The notes under the pieces: generated by a model
Told to the model about the DNA's origin: nothing
The model's database searches: none
Seen by the model: the letters and a program-made list of their open reading frames with translations, nothing else
Assembly (NCBI GenBank): GCA_963210315.1
Contig: OY723308.1
Location: forward strand, 1,116,001 to 1,180,000
DNA: 64,000 nt
From: Rhynchopus euleeides
Lineage: Eukaryota; Euglenozoa; Diplonemea; Diplonemida; Diplonemidae
Direction: 5' to 3'
Position numbers and translations under genes: made by a program
In this document: positions 1 to 9,584 of the stretch, one piece after another
How the letters are laid out: each line of letters opens with the position of its first letter
Position numbering within the stretch: position 1 is the first letter of the stretch

Positions 1-390
1 CACTGATTCACGAATTTACATCTGGAGGGAGCCCGGTGGTCTCAGCTTCTGTCTGCGCGCCCTGCCGTACTGTGGCTGCTTTTGTGGGCTCGTGCATCAG
101 GTTCTACTTTTACTTCTACCGGAACGCTCCTTGCATGGTACTACACTTCTCGAGGTGTGGTGGTGGGTGAGTCTCGAGGTGAGTGGTGGTGATCGTGCCC
201 TTTCCACACGCAGGGAGGACTTGCTTCTCTTGCTGGTGTTGGTTGCGGTGGTGGAGGGAGGGTCCAAAGCTGGGAGGTCGGGAGGCCTACGTGCGGGAGT
301 CTGCGGCGTGGAGGCCGCAGTCCGCGCCCCGCAACCCACCAGCCCGCGGGCGAAAATCGCATTGTCTTTTCCATATGCAGTCCCAATAAA
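1..390. other. non-coding flank, nothing recognised
   Basis: Short overlapping ORFs occur on both strands, but none shows a domain, a start context or codon use that supports a gene. No RNA gene is visible. Confidence 0.5.
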
Positions 391-876
391 TAGTGGACCG
401 TAAAAAAGATGGAACGTTTGGCCTTTTTTTGGGAACTTGGAACATTTTTACGGTCCACCCTTTTTCCGTTTACGGTATATCAAGTAAAAATACAAGTATA
501 ATACTTGCATGTCAACTATTATACATGTATTTTTACTTGATATACATGTATTTTACATGTACCGTATACGTAAATATTTTGGAACGTAAATATTATGGAA
601 CGCTGGTGGGTTGGCGTTCCAGATTTTTTTCGTTCCATAATATTTACAGGGCTTTCTGCGACTCGGGGACTTGGACCAGGTGATCGGACGGCGTACAGAG
701 TCCCTGACGAGACCTACTCGTGCACTTTTCGCGCGATTCCTGACGCAAGCCGTCCTCACCACCGAGTGGCCCAACTGGCCCTGTAAATATTTTGGAACGT
801 AAATATTATGGAACGGACCGGCCAAAAATGGGCCCGTTCCATAATATTTACGTTCCATAATATTTACGTATACGGT
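391..876. repeat. left inverted-repeat block flanking the hAT region
   Basis: The block starts with two small hairpins, 391-459 (arms GTGGACCGTAAAAA / TTTTTACGGTCCAC) and 475-544. A 316-bp unit at 561-876 follows, bounded at both ends by ACCGTATACGTAAATATT and its reverse complement. The unit recurs in reverse complement at 6737-7067. Over the roughly 150 bp I compared by eye there are about five mismatches. It could be the long terminal repeat arms of one large TIR element carrying the transposase gene, or two separate insertions of a palindromic MITE. Confidence 0.75.
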
Positions 877-1079
877 ATATTTCAGGCATTTACATGTATT
901 TTCATGGTTTTCAACAGATCTTTACGAAGATGTTGGCTGGAAAACGGCTTTTTTAAAGATCTTTGTAAAATTTTCAATTTTCCTAAGATCTTGGTATTTT
1001 TTACTAAGATCTTAGGAGGATTCTTCATATTCCTGGATTTCCCGAATTTCCTGGATTTCCCCCGGCCCCTTAGGCGATT

Positions 1080-1345
1080 TCAGGGCGGACAGGGCGGACA
1101 TGCCCGGACCCGGAAATCCGGGTGTCCGGATGTCCGGGTCCAATTTTGACCCCCCCCCCCCCCCCCCCCCCCCGGACATTTCCCGAATTTCCCGCCCGGA
1201 CATGTCCGCCCGGACATCCGGACATCCGGACATCCAGAAATGTCCGCCCCGGACAGGGCGGACATTTTCTGGTGTCCGGATGTCCGGGCGGACATGTCCG
1301 GACCCGGAAATTCGGGAAATCCAATTTTGACCCCCCGCCGGACAT
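1080..1345. repeat. GTCCGGACAT-rich inverted repeat
   Basis: The motif CGGACATGTCCG and close variants are repeated many times in both orientations. The outer parts form an inverted repeat around about 1240, and each side carries CCGGAAAT plus CCAATTTTGACCCCCC. A poly-C run of more than 20 sits inside. No coding function is apparent. Confidence 0.7.
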
Positions 1346-1447
1346 GTCCGGCCAGGACCTCAATAGTTTGATTTTTGGTCCAGAAAATAGTTTGAAAATT
1401 TTTGAAATCTGGGTGCCCAAAAAAAAATTTCCTAAGACCGGCGATTT

Positions 1448-1860
1448 GTAGGGGGACCCTTTCGAATTTTTTTTGGGGAAGGGTAAATTGAACGTTTTTG
1501 GCCAAATGAAGCCACTGCGACCATTCCCGGGCCTCGGAAATCAGATTTTGGCCCCTCAAATGCGGTGCCGGTCCGGACAAAAAACCGAAAAAATCGTGAA
1601 AAATGGCCCATTTTCCCCAGCCAAAAATGGGCCAAAAATGCCCCCCGGACACCCCCAGAGACATGTCCTAATCCGGGGTGCCAGTAGGGGGGACCTTTCG
1701 AATTTTTTTTCGAGGAGAGGTCAATTGAACGTTTTTGGACATCTGAGGCCACTGCGACCATTCCCAGGCCTCGGAAATGAGATTTTTGGCCCTCAAATGG
1801 GGTACCGGTCCCCACGAAATTCCGAAAAATTCATGAAAATCGAAAGGTCCCACGCACCAA
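1448..1860 (+). repeat. diverged direct repeat of about 235 bp
   Basis: Two units begin with GTAGGGGGACC-type sequence at 1448 and 1684. They share TTTCGAATTTTTTTT, TTGAACGTTTTTGG, CCACTGCGACCATTCCC and GGCCTCGGAAAT in the same order. The start of a third unit is seen at about 2377-2410. The long forward ORF across this stretch (1473-2372) is a by-product of the repeat. Confidence 0.7.
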
Positions 1861-2795
1861 ATTCTGCCCAAAAATCGTCGAAAATGGACATGTCATATGC
1901 AGCAATGGGGCACCCATCACTCCCCAAATTTTGCTCAATGATTCCACGGCAAGCCAGATTTTCTGATCAATTAGTTTGTTTGAGCATGTTCCTGGCCCTT
2001 GTTTGGAAAGTAGATGACCCCTGGCTGGAGAGGACGGTTGTGCTCGACCGGACGGAGAGAGAACCTTCTCCATATCCACCTCCACTCCACAATGCCACAA
2101 GTGGCAGGAAGGCCGGGTGTTACAGGCCTCAACCAGGGTTCCAAGGCTCTCCACTTCCTGGCTGCGTCAGGGATCACCGGGTACAGCGAGCAGGATTACC
2201 TGTCCTGACACCCCAGCATGTACCACCGGAAGAACCCGAAACAGCAGCCCCCCCCTCATGGGGGTTGCAAGAGGCACGGAAATCGTTCAAATCGGACCAA
2301 GTCCGAAAATTCGGCACTTTCTTGGGTACAAATTGCGGTCCGAAATTTTCCGATTTTTTGAAAAAAGGCTAATTCTGTAAGGGGGACCTTTTCGAATTTT
2401 TTTTCGGGCACTTTTTCCACAAGGAAATGTCCGCCCTGTCCGCTACTGTCCACTACCGATTTCAAGGATCCTCCTTAGCTAAGATCTTAGTTTTTCCCCC
2501 ATATTCCTTGTTGACTGACTGGAGATACACTCCCTGACGAGGCCCAGGACGATTTTTCCTGCCGGCAGCGTACGACACAATGCACGGCGTCAGCAAACAT
2601 ATACTGACTGAGAGCGGTTGCGGCTGAACGGTGTTGTGACTGCATTTCATAGCTTACCTTCTCCCCCACAAATCCCTCCTGATCGCAATCTGTGCCTGTT
2701 CCTGAGTGTGTCTTGCTGTCGCCGATGAGCTGCTTGCCGCAAACCCCACCCCAACATGCCTCGCCACAATCATCATCCACAAAGCCAGGGCCATC

Positions 2796-5450
2796 ATGAG
2801 TGGGGCAGGTGATCATGACGTGGAAATGGACAGCCTGCCCCCGGCGGACCCCGCGCAGCCGGAGCCTGAACCCCAGCCTGCCCCCGCGGACGAGGAGCAG
2901 GAGGAGGAGCCAGCAGGGCCGCCCGCTCAGGCGGAGCCGCCTGCTCAGGTGGACACGCCTCTAACGCAAGCGGTGGACACGCTGTCCAAGCAGCTGGGGA
3001 AGAAGCGCAAGCCGGCGCTTGTCGACGAGGCTGTGGAGCTGGGCATCTACACGAGGCTTGCGAATGGGGAAGTGCAAGAAGAGGGCAGAAAGCTGAAGCG
3101 GTCAAAGGGGGAGGTGGCGGAGGCTGTGGCGAAGTTCCGGATCCGCAATCGACAGCAGGGGCCTGGGAGTGACACAGTGCCACAGACGCAGGGACGGCAG
3201 CCCCTTCCCTCCACAGTTGAGAGGCGTGCGGCATCGGCACGGATCGCTGAGAAGGGGGCTGCCGCCAACATTCCGGAGCAGGCGAAGGTGAAGGCCTACG
3301 ACCTTGCTGCACCTCTGATAGATGTGATCGACGAGTTCGACACCTGCTCACAGGTGGAGCTCGGCAAGGCACCCGCAGGTTTCATCAACAGAGCGTCCCT
3401 TCTGAGGATGTTTGAAGAGGGGCAGATGGTTCCCGCCTGTCAGACGTGCTCCCGCCTGTGGAACCCCGGGTCCCAGGCCCTTGATGTGCGGGGCCACTTC
3501 ACGGGGGGGAAGCACCTAGACAAGGTGGCGAAGGCGGCTGCCCAGGATGAGGCAGCGCAGAAGACCATCCCTGGGTTGGCTTCACGTCACACGTCTTGCT
3601 TCGAACTCAAGGCGACAAAGGCTGCGCTCTACGCAGGCATCACCCCCGCTGCGCTGCACACCGCCCTTGAGGTTCTCAATGGCATCACCATCCCGCGGTA
3701 CGTTCCACGCCTTGGGCCCGTCGTGACGAGGAATAGTCCCAAGGTGATGGAGGAAAGTCGTGCGGCCATCACAGACCGACTCAAGGGGCGGAGGTGGTCA
3801 GTGCTGCACGACTGTGGATCGCTGCTGGGAACGCAGCTGATCTCGATGGTATGTTCAGCACGGAGCTTCAGTGCTGTGCTGGTGGTGCCCCTCACTGATG
3901 CGCCTGTAGCAACGGTCCTGAAGGAGGAGTGGGAGAAACTGGGCCTGAGCGCCCCAATGATGGTGCGTTCTGATCGCGGCGGGAGAAACGGGGCAGCAAG
4001 CAGGGAGGTCGACGCGGAACTCGGCATCCCGTGGGTGTCGTGCATCCCCCACATCGCCAACAACGCTGCGGATTCCGCTGATAAGTGGCTCAAGAAGCAG
4101 AAACTCGAGTTCTTGGCAAGAGTCGAACTTGGGGATTTCACAGACCCCGCCAGTGGCGTGCTGTCATACGTGCTCGTATCCCTGCTGGATGCCCTGTTTT
4201 CAGGGGAGGACTGCAAGAACAGGGCGCGTCGCTACGTTGAAGCGCAGCAGAAGGTGTTGGAGCCTGCCGGAGCTGACGTGCTGGCAGAACTGGTGGAGCG
4301 GATGAGCGGGATGGCTGCCGTCGCGAAGCCGCGGGAGAAGGAGGCGCTGTTTGCTGTCTACCGCAGCGAGGTCCCCCCGGGGCTGGCGGCCCTCACAGAG
4401 GCAGCGGACTTCGACGGGTTGCTCGCCGCCGCACGGGGTAAGCTCGCTGAGCTACAGGAGAAGATCCCCGAGAGCGCACCCCCCTGTGTCAGATGCCCCC
4501 TGCTCAGCGACACGCGGTACGAAGCGAGCCTGAAGTGCTACCTGCACTGCCGTGACAGGCTGGCGGCCCTCCACAGCTTCGCGGCTTTGGAGCTCAAGAA
4601 CACGCAGAAGCCATGCAGCAGCTTAAATGTTCTGCGAAGCCTGCTGGACCGCTACAGCACTGCCACCCTCCACGCCGACCTCAAGATGATGTGTGACAAC
4701 ACGGCACCCCTGCTGCGCGTCTTTCGAAAGTACTCCGACCCCTCTGCCGAGCCGCATGCGCACCAGGTTTGGGGGGACATAGAGGACTGCATCCACGACC
4801 TCGACGAGGCCGGCGGGATAGCCAGGGGTGAGGCCGAAGAGGCCTACCTCCAGAGAGTCAACACCCACCCCGACCTCTCCGAGAGTGCTTCACCGGTGGC
4901 TGTCCTGCTGAGCGAGTCACTCAAGCGCCTCTGGTGGGGAAATAAAGGAGAGAGCGGGTACTGGTTCTGGCGTGGCGTGCGGCATTTGTGCCCACAGCAG
5001 GCCCTGCTGATGCAGACATGCAAAACCCTCCTTCCTTTTGAGCAGCTGCAACTTGCCCTCCCTCAGTTCTCAGCTGTTGTCACCGTGGAGGCATGGAGCA
5101 CATACCTGGCTGGACTCGGAAAATTCGCGAAAGGCAAACCCACCGGCAAGGACAAGGCCTCAGCTGTCGGCTTCTGGGAGAAGTACACGTCTGCTGGCGA
5201 GGGGCTCCGGTGCCTTTCCCTGGACCTGCTGGCGGTGCCTGCAGCTACCACCGGCTGCGACTCGGTGTTCAGCGTAGGGAAAGATGCTCTTCCTGCCAAC
5301 CGCAGCGCCGCAAAGCCTGACGTGATGGCAAGTATCGTGTTTCATCACTGCAACCAGGACCTGGCGGTCAGATACCCACAGAGCCATCTCAGGCATTCCT
5401 TCCCCAAGGTGAGGAACAACGGTGGTTGTCAGGAAGTTGACCTGTCGTGA
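2796..5450 (+). CDS. hAT-family transposase with BED-like zinc finger
   Basis: This is an 884-residue open frame with no breaks that would act as a DDE-type cut-and-paste transposase. Residues 1-100 are acidic and Pro/Gln-rich (disordered). A BED-like zinc finger lies near 213-240 (CQTC followed by HFTGGKH). The RNase H-like core is recognisable from HDCGSL near 340, VRSDRGG near 390 and CIPHIANNAADS near 415, which correspond to the hAT first Asp, second Asp and CxxH block. The C-terminus (about 808-860, LLAVPAATTGCDSVFS then a basic stretch and IVFHHCN) is the hAT dimerisation region. The frame stays open 30 codons upstream. I chose the Met at 2796 because the acidic N-terminus starts there. 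It lies between inverted repeats at 391-876 and 6603-7140. The ends of the element and its 8-bp target duplication were not resolved. An intact frame argues for recent activity or for domestication. Confidence 0.88.
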   Translation: MSGAGDHDVEMDSLPPADPAQPEPEPQPAPADEEQEEEPAGPPAQAEPPAQVDTPLTQAVDTLSKQLGKKRKPALVDEAVELGIYTRLANGEVQEEGRKLKRSKGEVAEAVAKFRIRNRQQGPGSDTVPQTQGRQPLPSTVERRAASARIAEKGAAANIPEQAKVKAYDLAAPLIDVIDEFDTCSQVELGKAPAGFINRASLLRMFEEGQMVPACQTCSRLWNPGSQALDVRGHFTGGKHLDKVAKAAAQDEAAQKTIPGLASRHTSCFELKATKAALYAGITPAALHTALEVLNGITIPRYVPRLGPVVTRNSPKVMEESRAAITDRLKGRRWSVLHDCGSLLGTQLISMVCSARSFSAVLVVPLTDAPVATVLKEEWEKLGLSAPMMVRSDRGGRNGAASREVDAELGIPWVSCIPHIANNAADSADKWLKKQKLEFLARVELGDFTDPASGVLSYVLVSLLDALFSGEDCKNRARRYVEAQQKVLEPAGADVLAELVERMSGMAAVAKPREKEALFAVYRSEVPPGLAALTEAADFDGLLAAARGKLAELQEKIPESAPPCVRCPLLSDTRYEASLKCYLHCRDRLAALHSFAALELKNTQKPCSSLNVLRSLLDRYSTATLHADLKMMCDNTAPLLRVFRKYSDPSAEPHAHQVWGDIEDCIHDLDEAGGIARGEAEEAYLQRVNTHPDLSESASPVAVLLSESLKRLWWGNKGESGYWFWRGVRHLCPQQALLMQTCKTLLPFEQLQLALPQFSAVVTVEAWSTYLAGLGKFAKGKPTGKDKASAVGFWEKYTSAGEGLRCLSLDLLAVPAATTGCDSVFSVGKDALPANRSAAKPDVMASIVFHHCNQDLAVRYPQSHLRHSFPKVRNNGGCQEVDLS

Positions 5451-6410
5451 TGATCTCAGAAACGTCCTCAGTCCTGGGGTTTTCAACTCCGGGGATGGGT
5501 GTGTGTGTGTGTGTGTGGTTATAAAGTTTTAAGGCGGTGTCGCCCTGCACGGGCAGTAGCACCTCCCCTTCAGTATCGCACTCCCGAAGGATTCCCCAAC
5601 ACGACGTGACACCGGTTTCGACGCGTACTCTTCGTACCCCTCCCCCCGGCCGCGTCTCTTCAGCGAAGAACCGGGGATAATCGGACCAGGGCTAGCTAAA
5701 CCCTGGTGGTGTCACGGGTGGGGTTGGAGAGGGAGAAAAGGAAGAAATGAAGTTGCGAAAAAGTCAAACACTGACACGTGAAATCAATAAAAAGGGTGGT
5801 ATATATCGCCCCCTTGCTGCGACGAAGACACTAAATAGTCAGGCCGCTTCAAGAGTCTTGAGGGCTTGAAGGAAGAAACAGGTTGCTGATGAGTCTCAGG
5901 AGCAGGAGCAGGAGCTGTGTGTGTGTGTGTGTGTGGGGGGGGGGGTAAAGAGTAGAAGAGTGTGGGGGGGGGGGGGGCGGTCAGTTGCATGTATCAGAAA
6001 TGTTCCAAGTCATGGGACGGGGTTTTCAACCCCGGGGTTGGGTGAGGCTGCTTAGCGAATGAAGGGGGGAAATGAGGTTTCTAACCCTGTTGGTGAAACA
6101 GGAATGGGGTTTTCAACTCCTCCTGTACTGTTTGACGTGATCTATTTGTGCACCCCAAACGCTCTCCGTTCACGGGACAGCGAAGCCTGCACTCCTGACT
6201 GGGATGTGCCGTGTGTCTGTAGTATTCCAGCAAGAATACGAAAGGATATTTGCAAAAAAACTAAGATCTTACCTAAGATCTTCGAAAAAAATACTAAGAT
6301 CTTAATTTTTGTGCTTTTTTTCACTAAGATCTTAACAGAAAAAAAATTACGACGACGAAGACATGCTCGACGGGTTTCGGGAAAAAAAGGGGGTAAGATC
6401 TGTTGATAAC
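5451..6410. other. non-coding, downstream of transposase
   Basis: GT microsatellites lie at about 5502 and 5919, with G-runs near 5935 and 5966. The phrase GGGGTTTTCAAC recurs near 5476, 6018 and 6109 and resembles hAT terminal sequence. A 30-bp phrase at about 5600-5625 (CACCGGTTTCGACGCG) recurs near 19160. AAGATCTTA motifs at 6260-6400 match those at 985-1015 and 2475-2490, on the other side of the transposase gene. No gene is supported. Confidence 0.5.
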
Positions 6411-6598
6411 CATGTATTTTGCATGTATAATACTTGTCATGCAAGTATTATACATGTAAAATACTTGCATGACAAGTAAAATACTTGCATGCAAGTAAAA
6501 TACATGTATTTTACTTGCATGCAAGTATTTTACTTGTCATGCAAGTATTTTACATGTATAATACTTGCATGACAAGTATTATACATGTAAAATACATG
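6411..6598. repeat. near-perfect 188-bp palindrome
   Basis: The two halves are reverse complements around a centre at 6504/6505 (TACATGTA), with one mismatch that I could find by eye. Each arm is built from alternating ACATGTA, CAAGTA and CATGCAAGTA words. It sits just inside the right-hand inverted-repeat block of the hAT region and is very AT-rich compared with its surroundings. Such a hairpin would extrude easily and be hard to clone. Confidence 0.85.
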
Positions 6599-6602
6599 TA
6601 AA

Positions 6603-6727
6603 TGCCTGAAATATACATGTAAAATACATGTATATCAAGTAAAAATACATGTATAATAGTTGACATGCAAGTATTATACTTGTATTTTTACTTGATATAC
6701 ATGTATTTTACATGTATATTTCAGGCA
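6603..6727. repeat. second hairpin with CAGGCA arms
   Basis: This 125-bp inverted repeat has arms starting TGCCTGAAATATACATG and its complement, with a loop of about 15 nt around AGTTGACATGC. It follows the 188-bp palindrome directly and uses the same ACATGTA/CAAGTA words. A close relative is the hairpin at 475-544. Confidence 0.8.
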
Positions 6728-6736
6728 TATACATGT

Positions 6737-7067
6737 ACCGTATACGTAAATATTATGGAACGTAAATATTATGGAACGGGCCCATTTTTGGCCGGTCCGT
6801 TCCATAATATTTACGTTCCAAAATATTTACAGGGCCAGTTGGGGACTCGGTGGTGAGGACGGCTTGCGTCAGGAATCGCGCGAAAAGTGCACGAGTAGGT
6901 CCCGTCAGGGACTCTGTATGCCGTCCGATCCCCTGGTCCAAGTCCCCGAGTCGCAGAAAGCCCTGTAAATATTATGGAACGAAAAAAATCTGGAACGCCA
7001 ACCCACCAGCGTTCCAAAATATTTACGTTCCATAATATTTACGTTCTAAAATATTTACGTATACGGT
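6737..7067. repeat. right inverted-repeat block flanking the hAT region
   Basis: This is the reverse complement of 561-876, bounded by ACCGTATACGTAAATATT at both ends. More ATACATGTA palindromic sequence follows to about 7140, partly matching the left side at 495-525. Together with the left block it encloses 5.9 kb containing the transposase. Confidence 0.78.
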
Positions 7068-7289
7068 ATTATACATGTATAATAGTTGACATGCAAGTAT
7101 TATACATGTATAATACATGTATTATACTTGTAGTTATACATGTAAACTTTACAAGATCCCACCGTGTACCCTTTCCCCCACCGCTGCACGAGAGATGAAA
7201 CACGATTTCAGACAAAAAAAACCACATTCATTCGTTTTTCTCCACAGGGGGCACGCACAAGGCGTTGCCGAACACACACACACAGCACC

Positions 7290-8450
7290 ATGGGGGCGGA
7301 CTGGACTCTACTGCCCTACCTGCGCGCCCTGGGCCTGGTGGGGCGCAGCCCACTTGAGGCCGAGGTTGCGCAGCTGGAGGCTACGAAGCAGCGCCTGGAG
7401 GCACAGGTTTCTGAAGGGGACCCTGAGGTGGCCGCAATGCACGCCGCCGTGGAGGGGCCGCGCGAGAGGAGGGCCGAGGCGGGGCGGAGGCTTGCAGACA
7501 CGTTTGGGCCGCATCTGGATGTGTACAACGAGAAGGCACAGCAGGCGCAGGGGGTGGACGCGATGAGCGGCGTCGTGGAGAAGCACATCCAGAAGGTGGA
7601 GGGTTACAACGAGGAGCGTGGGGAAATGTACGGCTACAAGGCGCATTACCTCCACAGCGCCGCTGTGGTGATGTCGCAGCTCTCAGACAAGGTGAACCTG
7701 GGGTTCCCCTTCGCGCAGGACCTCCACGCCCTCAACTCCATCGCCCCCTCCCCTGTCCCCGACCCGGTTCACGAAGCGGTTGTCGACTCCATGCGGTCCG
7801 TCGCGCAGGTCGGCGCCCCCACCTTCCCCGCCCTGTGCTCCTCCTTCTCCAAGATGTCCGATGCACTGTTCCCCTCTGGGGGTGGCGGCCCTGCCGTTGC
7901 CGCGCTCGGCGCCGAAGGCGCCAAGGAGCTGGAAGGGAAATTCCGCCACGCCTCTGAAAAGCTGGAGGGGCGTGCGGTGAGTGCAGCCATCAAAGCTGTG
8001 GAGGGGCTTGCCGATGAGGTGTGTGGGGTTGGATGTGTATCGCATGGTAATGAAGGGGGGGGGGTGGGCGGGTTTCTCCGCTGGGTTTCTAAACACGTTT
8101 GGCACAGCAGCCTCTCCCCATGCACATCCTCCTACAGATGAGCCTTCTGGGTGGTGGTGCAGAGCGGAATATCCGAGCGTGGCACCACGGGGCGACGCAG
8201 TACTCTGTTGCGCAGCAGGGTCTGCACTTCCTCTCGTGCGAGATGTCGATGCAAAGGTTCTCGGTATGTGTCATTTCTGCAGGAGACGCAGACAGAGATA
8301 ATCTGCAGGGTGGATTGGCTTCGGGGATTTTTCTGACATCTTCTCTTGATGCCACACTCAACGGTGATGTTCGCACCACACCCATGCTCCTCCCTACAGA
8401 TGGTCGAGGCGTATCAGGCAAACAAACTGCGGAACTGCAAGGATCTCTAG
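7290..8450 (+). CDS. mitofilin-domain MICOS subunit (Mic60-like, no membrane anchor)
   Basis: Three exons (7290-8018, 8138-8263, 8400-8450) joined at GT-AG introns give 301 residues. All junctions are phase 0, and both acceptors read CTACAG. Residues 25-120 look like coiled coil. The segment from about 115 (YGYKAHYLHSAAVVMSQL, GFPFAQDLHALNS, DPVHEAVVDS, GAPTFPALCSSF) follows the mitofilin family consensus in order. Exons 2 and 3 supply the last helices, ending NKLRNCKDL. Mic60 shapes crista junctions in the mitochondrial inner membrane. It is usually longer, with an N-terminal targeting peptide and a transmembrane helix; neither is visible here, nor in the 42 codons read upstream. Either an upstream exon is missing or this is a soluble mitofilin subunit, a form I recall from trypanosomatids. 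Function is assigned by motif reading only. Confidence 0.68.
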
Positions 8451-9066
8451 ACAAACGGGGTGATCCTCTCGCTGCATCCGTTGCTCAATTCCGGATCCCG
8501 GAATCCAAAACTCCCTCTTAGGGTGCCTCTTTGCTTGTGTGCGCCTATCGCATCGTCTGTTCTTCGGAGCTGCTTTCCACAGTTGCTGGAGGGGGATATC
8601 CCTATCTCATAGCGTGCGGAGTGCGATTTCGGCGGTGGGTTTTGCAAGGAACTTCCTTGCTTGGGTGTGATCGCCCAAAATAGATCTAACCGTCTGTGTT
8701 TGCCTCCCTCTACCGCACGAAGGCTTTTCGGCAGGGCCATGCGCTGCTATTGATGTGTACTGCCGTGGCGAACCGGGAGACGACATACAGAAAACGAACC
8801 AAGCCACCGGAGAGATGGGGTGAAGGGAAGAGAAAGAACCGAACCGAAATGAAATGAAATGCACGCCCCTCCCTCCACCCCCCCCCCCCTTTCAGAAGCG
8901 CTCCGCACGCAGGCTTTGGGATGACAAACGATGAGCAAACCGCATCAGTTTGTGCATTCTGTTGGGTGGCAAGCGAGGGGTTTATCATTTGCTTGGCCAC
9001 AGCTTCTCCTCATCAGCCCACCCCCCTCACAGGACGGGGAGCGTCTACACACTAGGGCCGGGCACA
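8451..9066. other. intergenic, no gene seen
   Basis: It contains a C-run at about 8880 and a pyrimidine/CAG site (CCCCCCTCACAG) at about 9021-9032, likely the acceptor for the next transcript. Nothing else is recognisable. Confidence 0.5.
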
Positions 9067-9584
9067 ATGGTGTGTGAAATCCACGAGTTCCTGCTGCAGA
9101 CGTCCGAGCTCATGCAGACACGGCGGCAGGAGCTGCTGGCGGTGATCAGCAAGAGGGCCGCACAGGGGACCGGCGTGGTGCCTCCGCCAAAGCGCATCGC
9201 CCTGACACCGATCCGTCCCGATGTAGTGGCCAACGCGCTGCAGCGGACGGCGGGGAAGAAGCGCCCGTCGCCCTCGCCGCCCCCTCCAGTGGTATGCAAC
9301 CCTGACCCCCCGTCCCCCTTTGCCCTCCACAGGGGTCGTTTGTCGATGCCCCAAACACCCACACCCCCGCCCCACCACCGACACTGCTGCAGGAGCGCGA
9401 GCCGGTTGTGCCGCAGTCGAAGCCTCAGCCGGCAGCGTCTGCAAACTGGTGGGATGCGGAAAACATTGCCACCCAGATGGAGAAGCAGGCGGATTTCTCG
9501 CCGACGGCGATCTTCGAGCCCCGCCTGAGCCCCATCAATGCCGAAGCCATCTTCAGAGAGGTCAAGCGGCAAAGGCAGTCGTGA
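9067..9584 (+). CDS. small INCENP-like protein with IN-box
   Basis: Two exons (9067-9291 and 9333-9584) with a 41-nt GT-AG intron (GTATGC...CCACAG, phase 0) give 158 residues. The N-terminus is a single predicted helix (CEIHEFLLQTSELMQTRRQE) that would suit the coiled-coil contact with other chromosomal passenger subunits. The middle is Pro/Ser-rich. The C-terminal 45 residues read W-W, then IATQMEKQ, AIFEP and AEAIFREV. This matches the INCENP IN-box layout (Trp, then Gln about ten residues later, then two IF-type motifs) that binds and activates Aurora B kinase. INCENP is usually several times longer, so most of the spacer is missing. A different helical protein with a chance match remains possible. 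Confidence 0.5.

Noticed and set aside
1473-2372. 299-residue forward ORF
   Set aside because: It crosses a diverged direct repeat and matches nothing; codon content follows the repeat.
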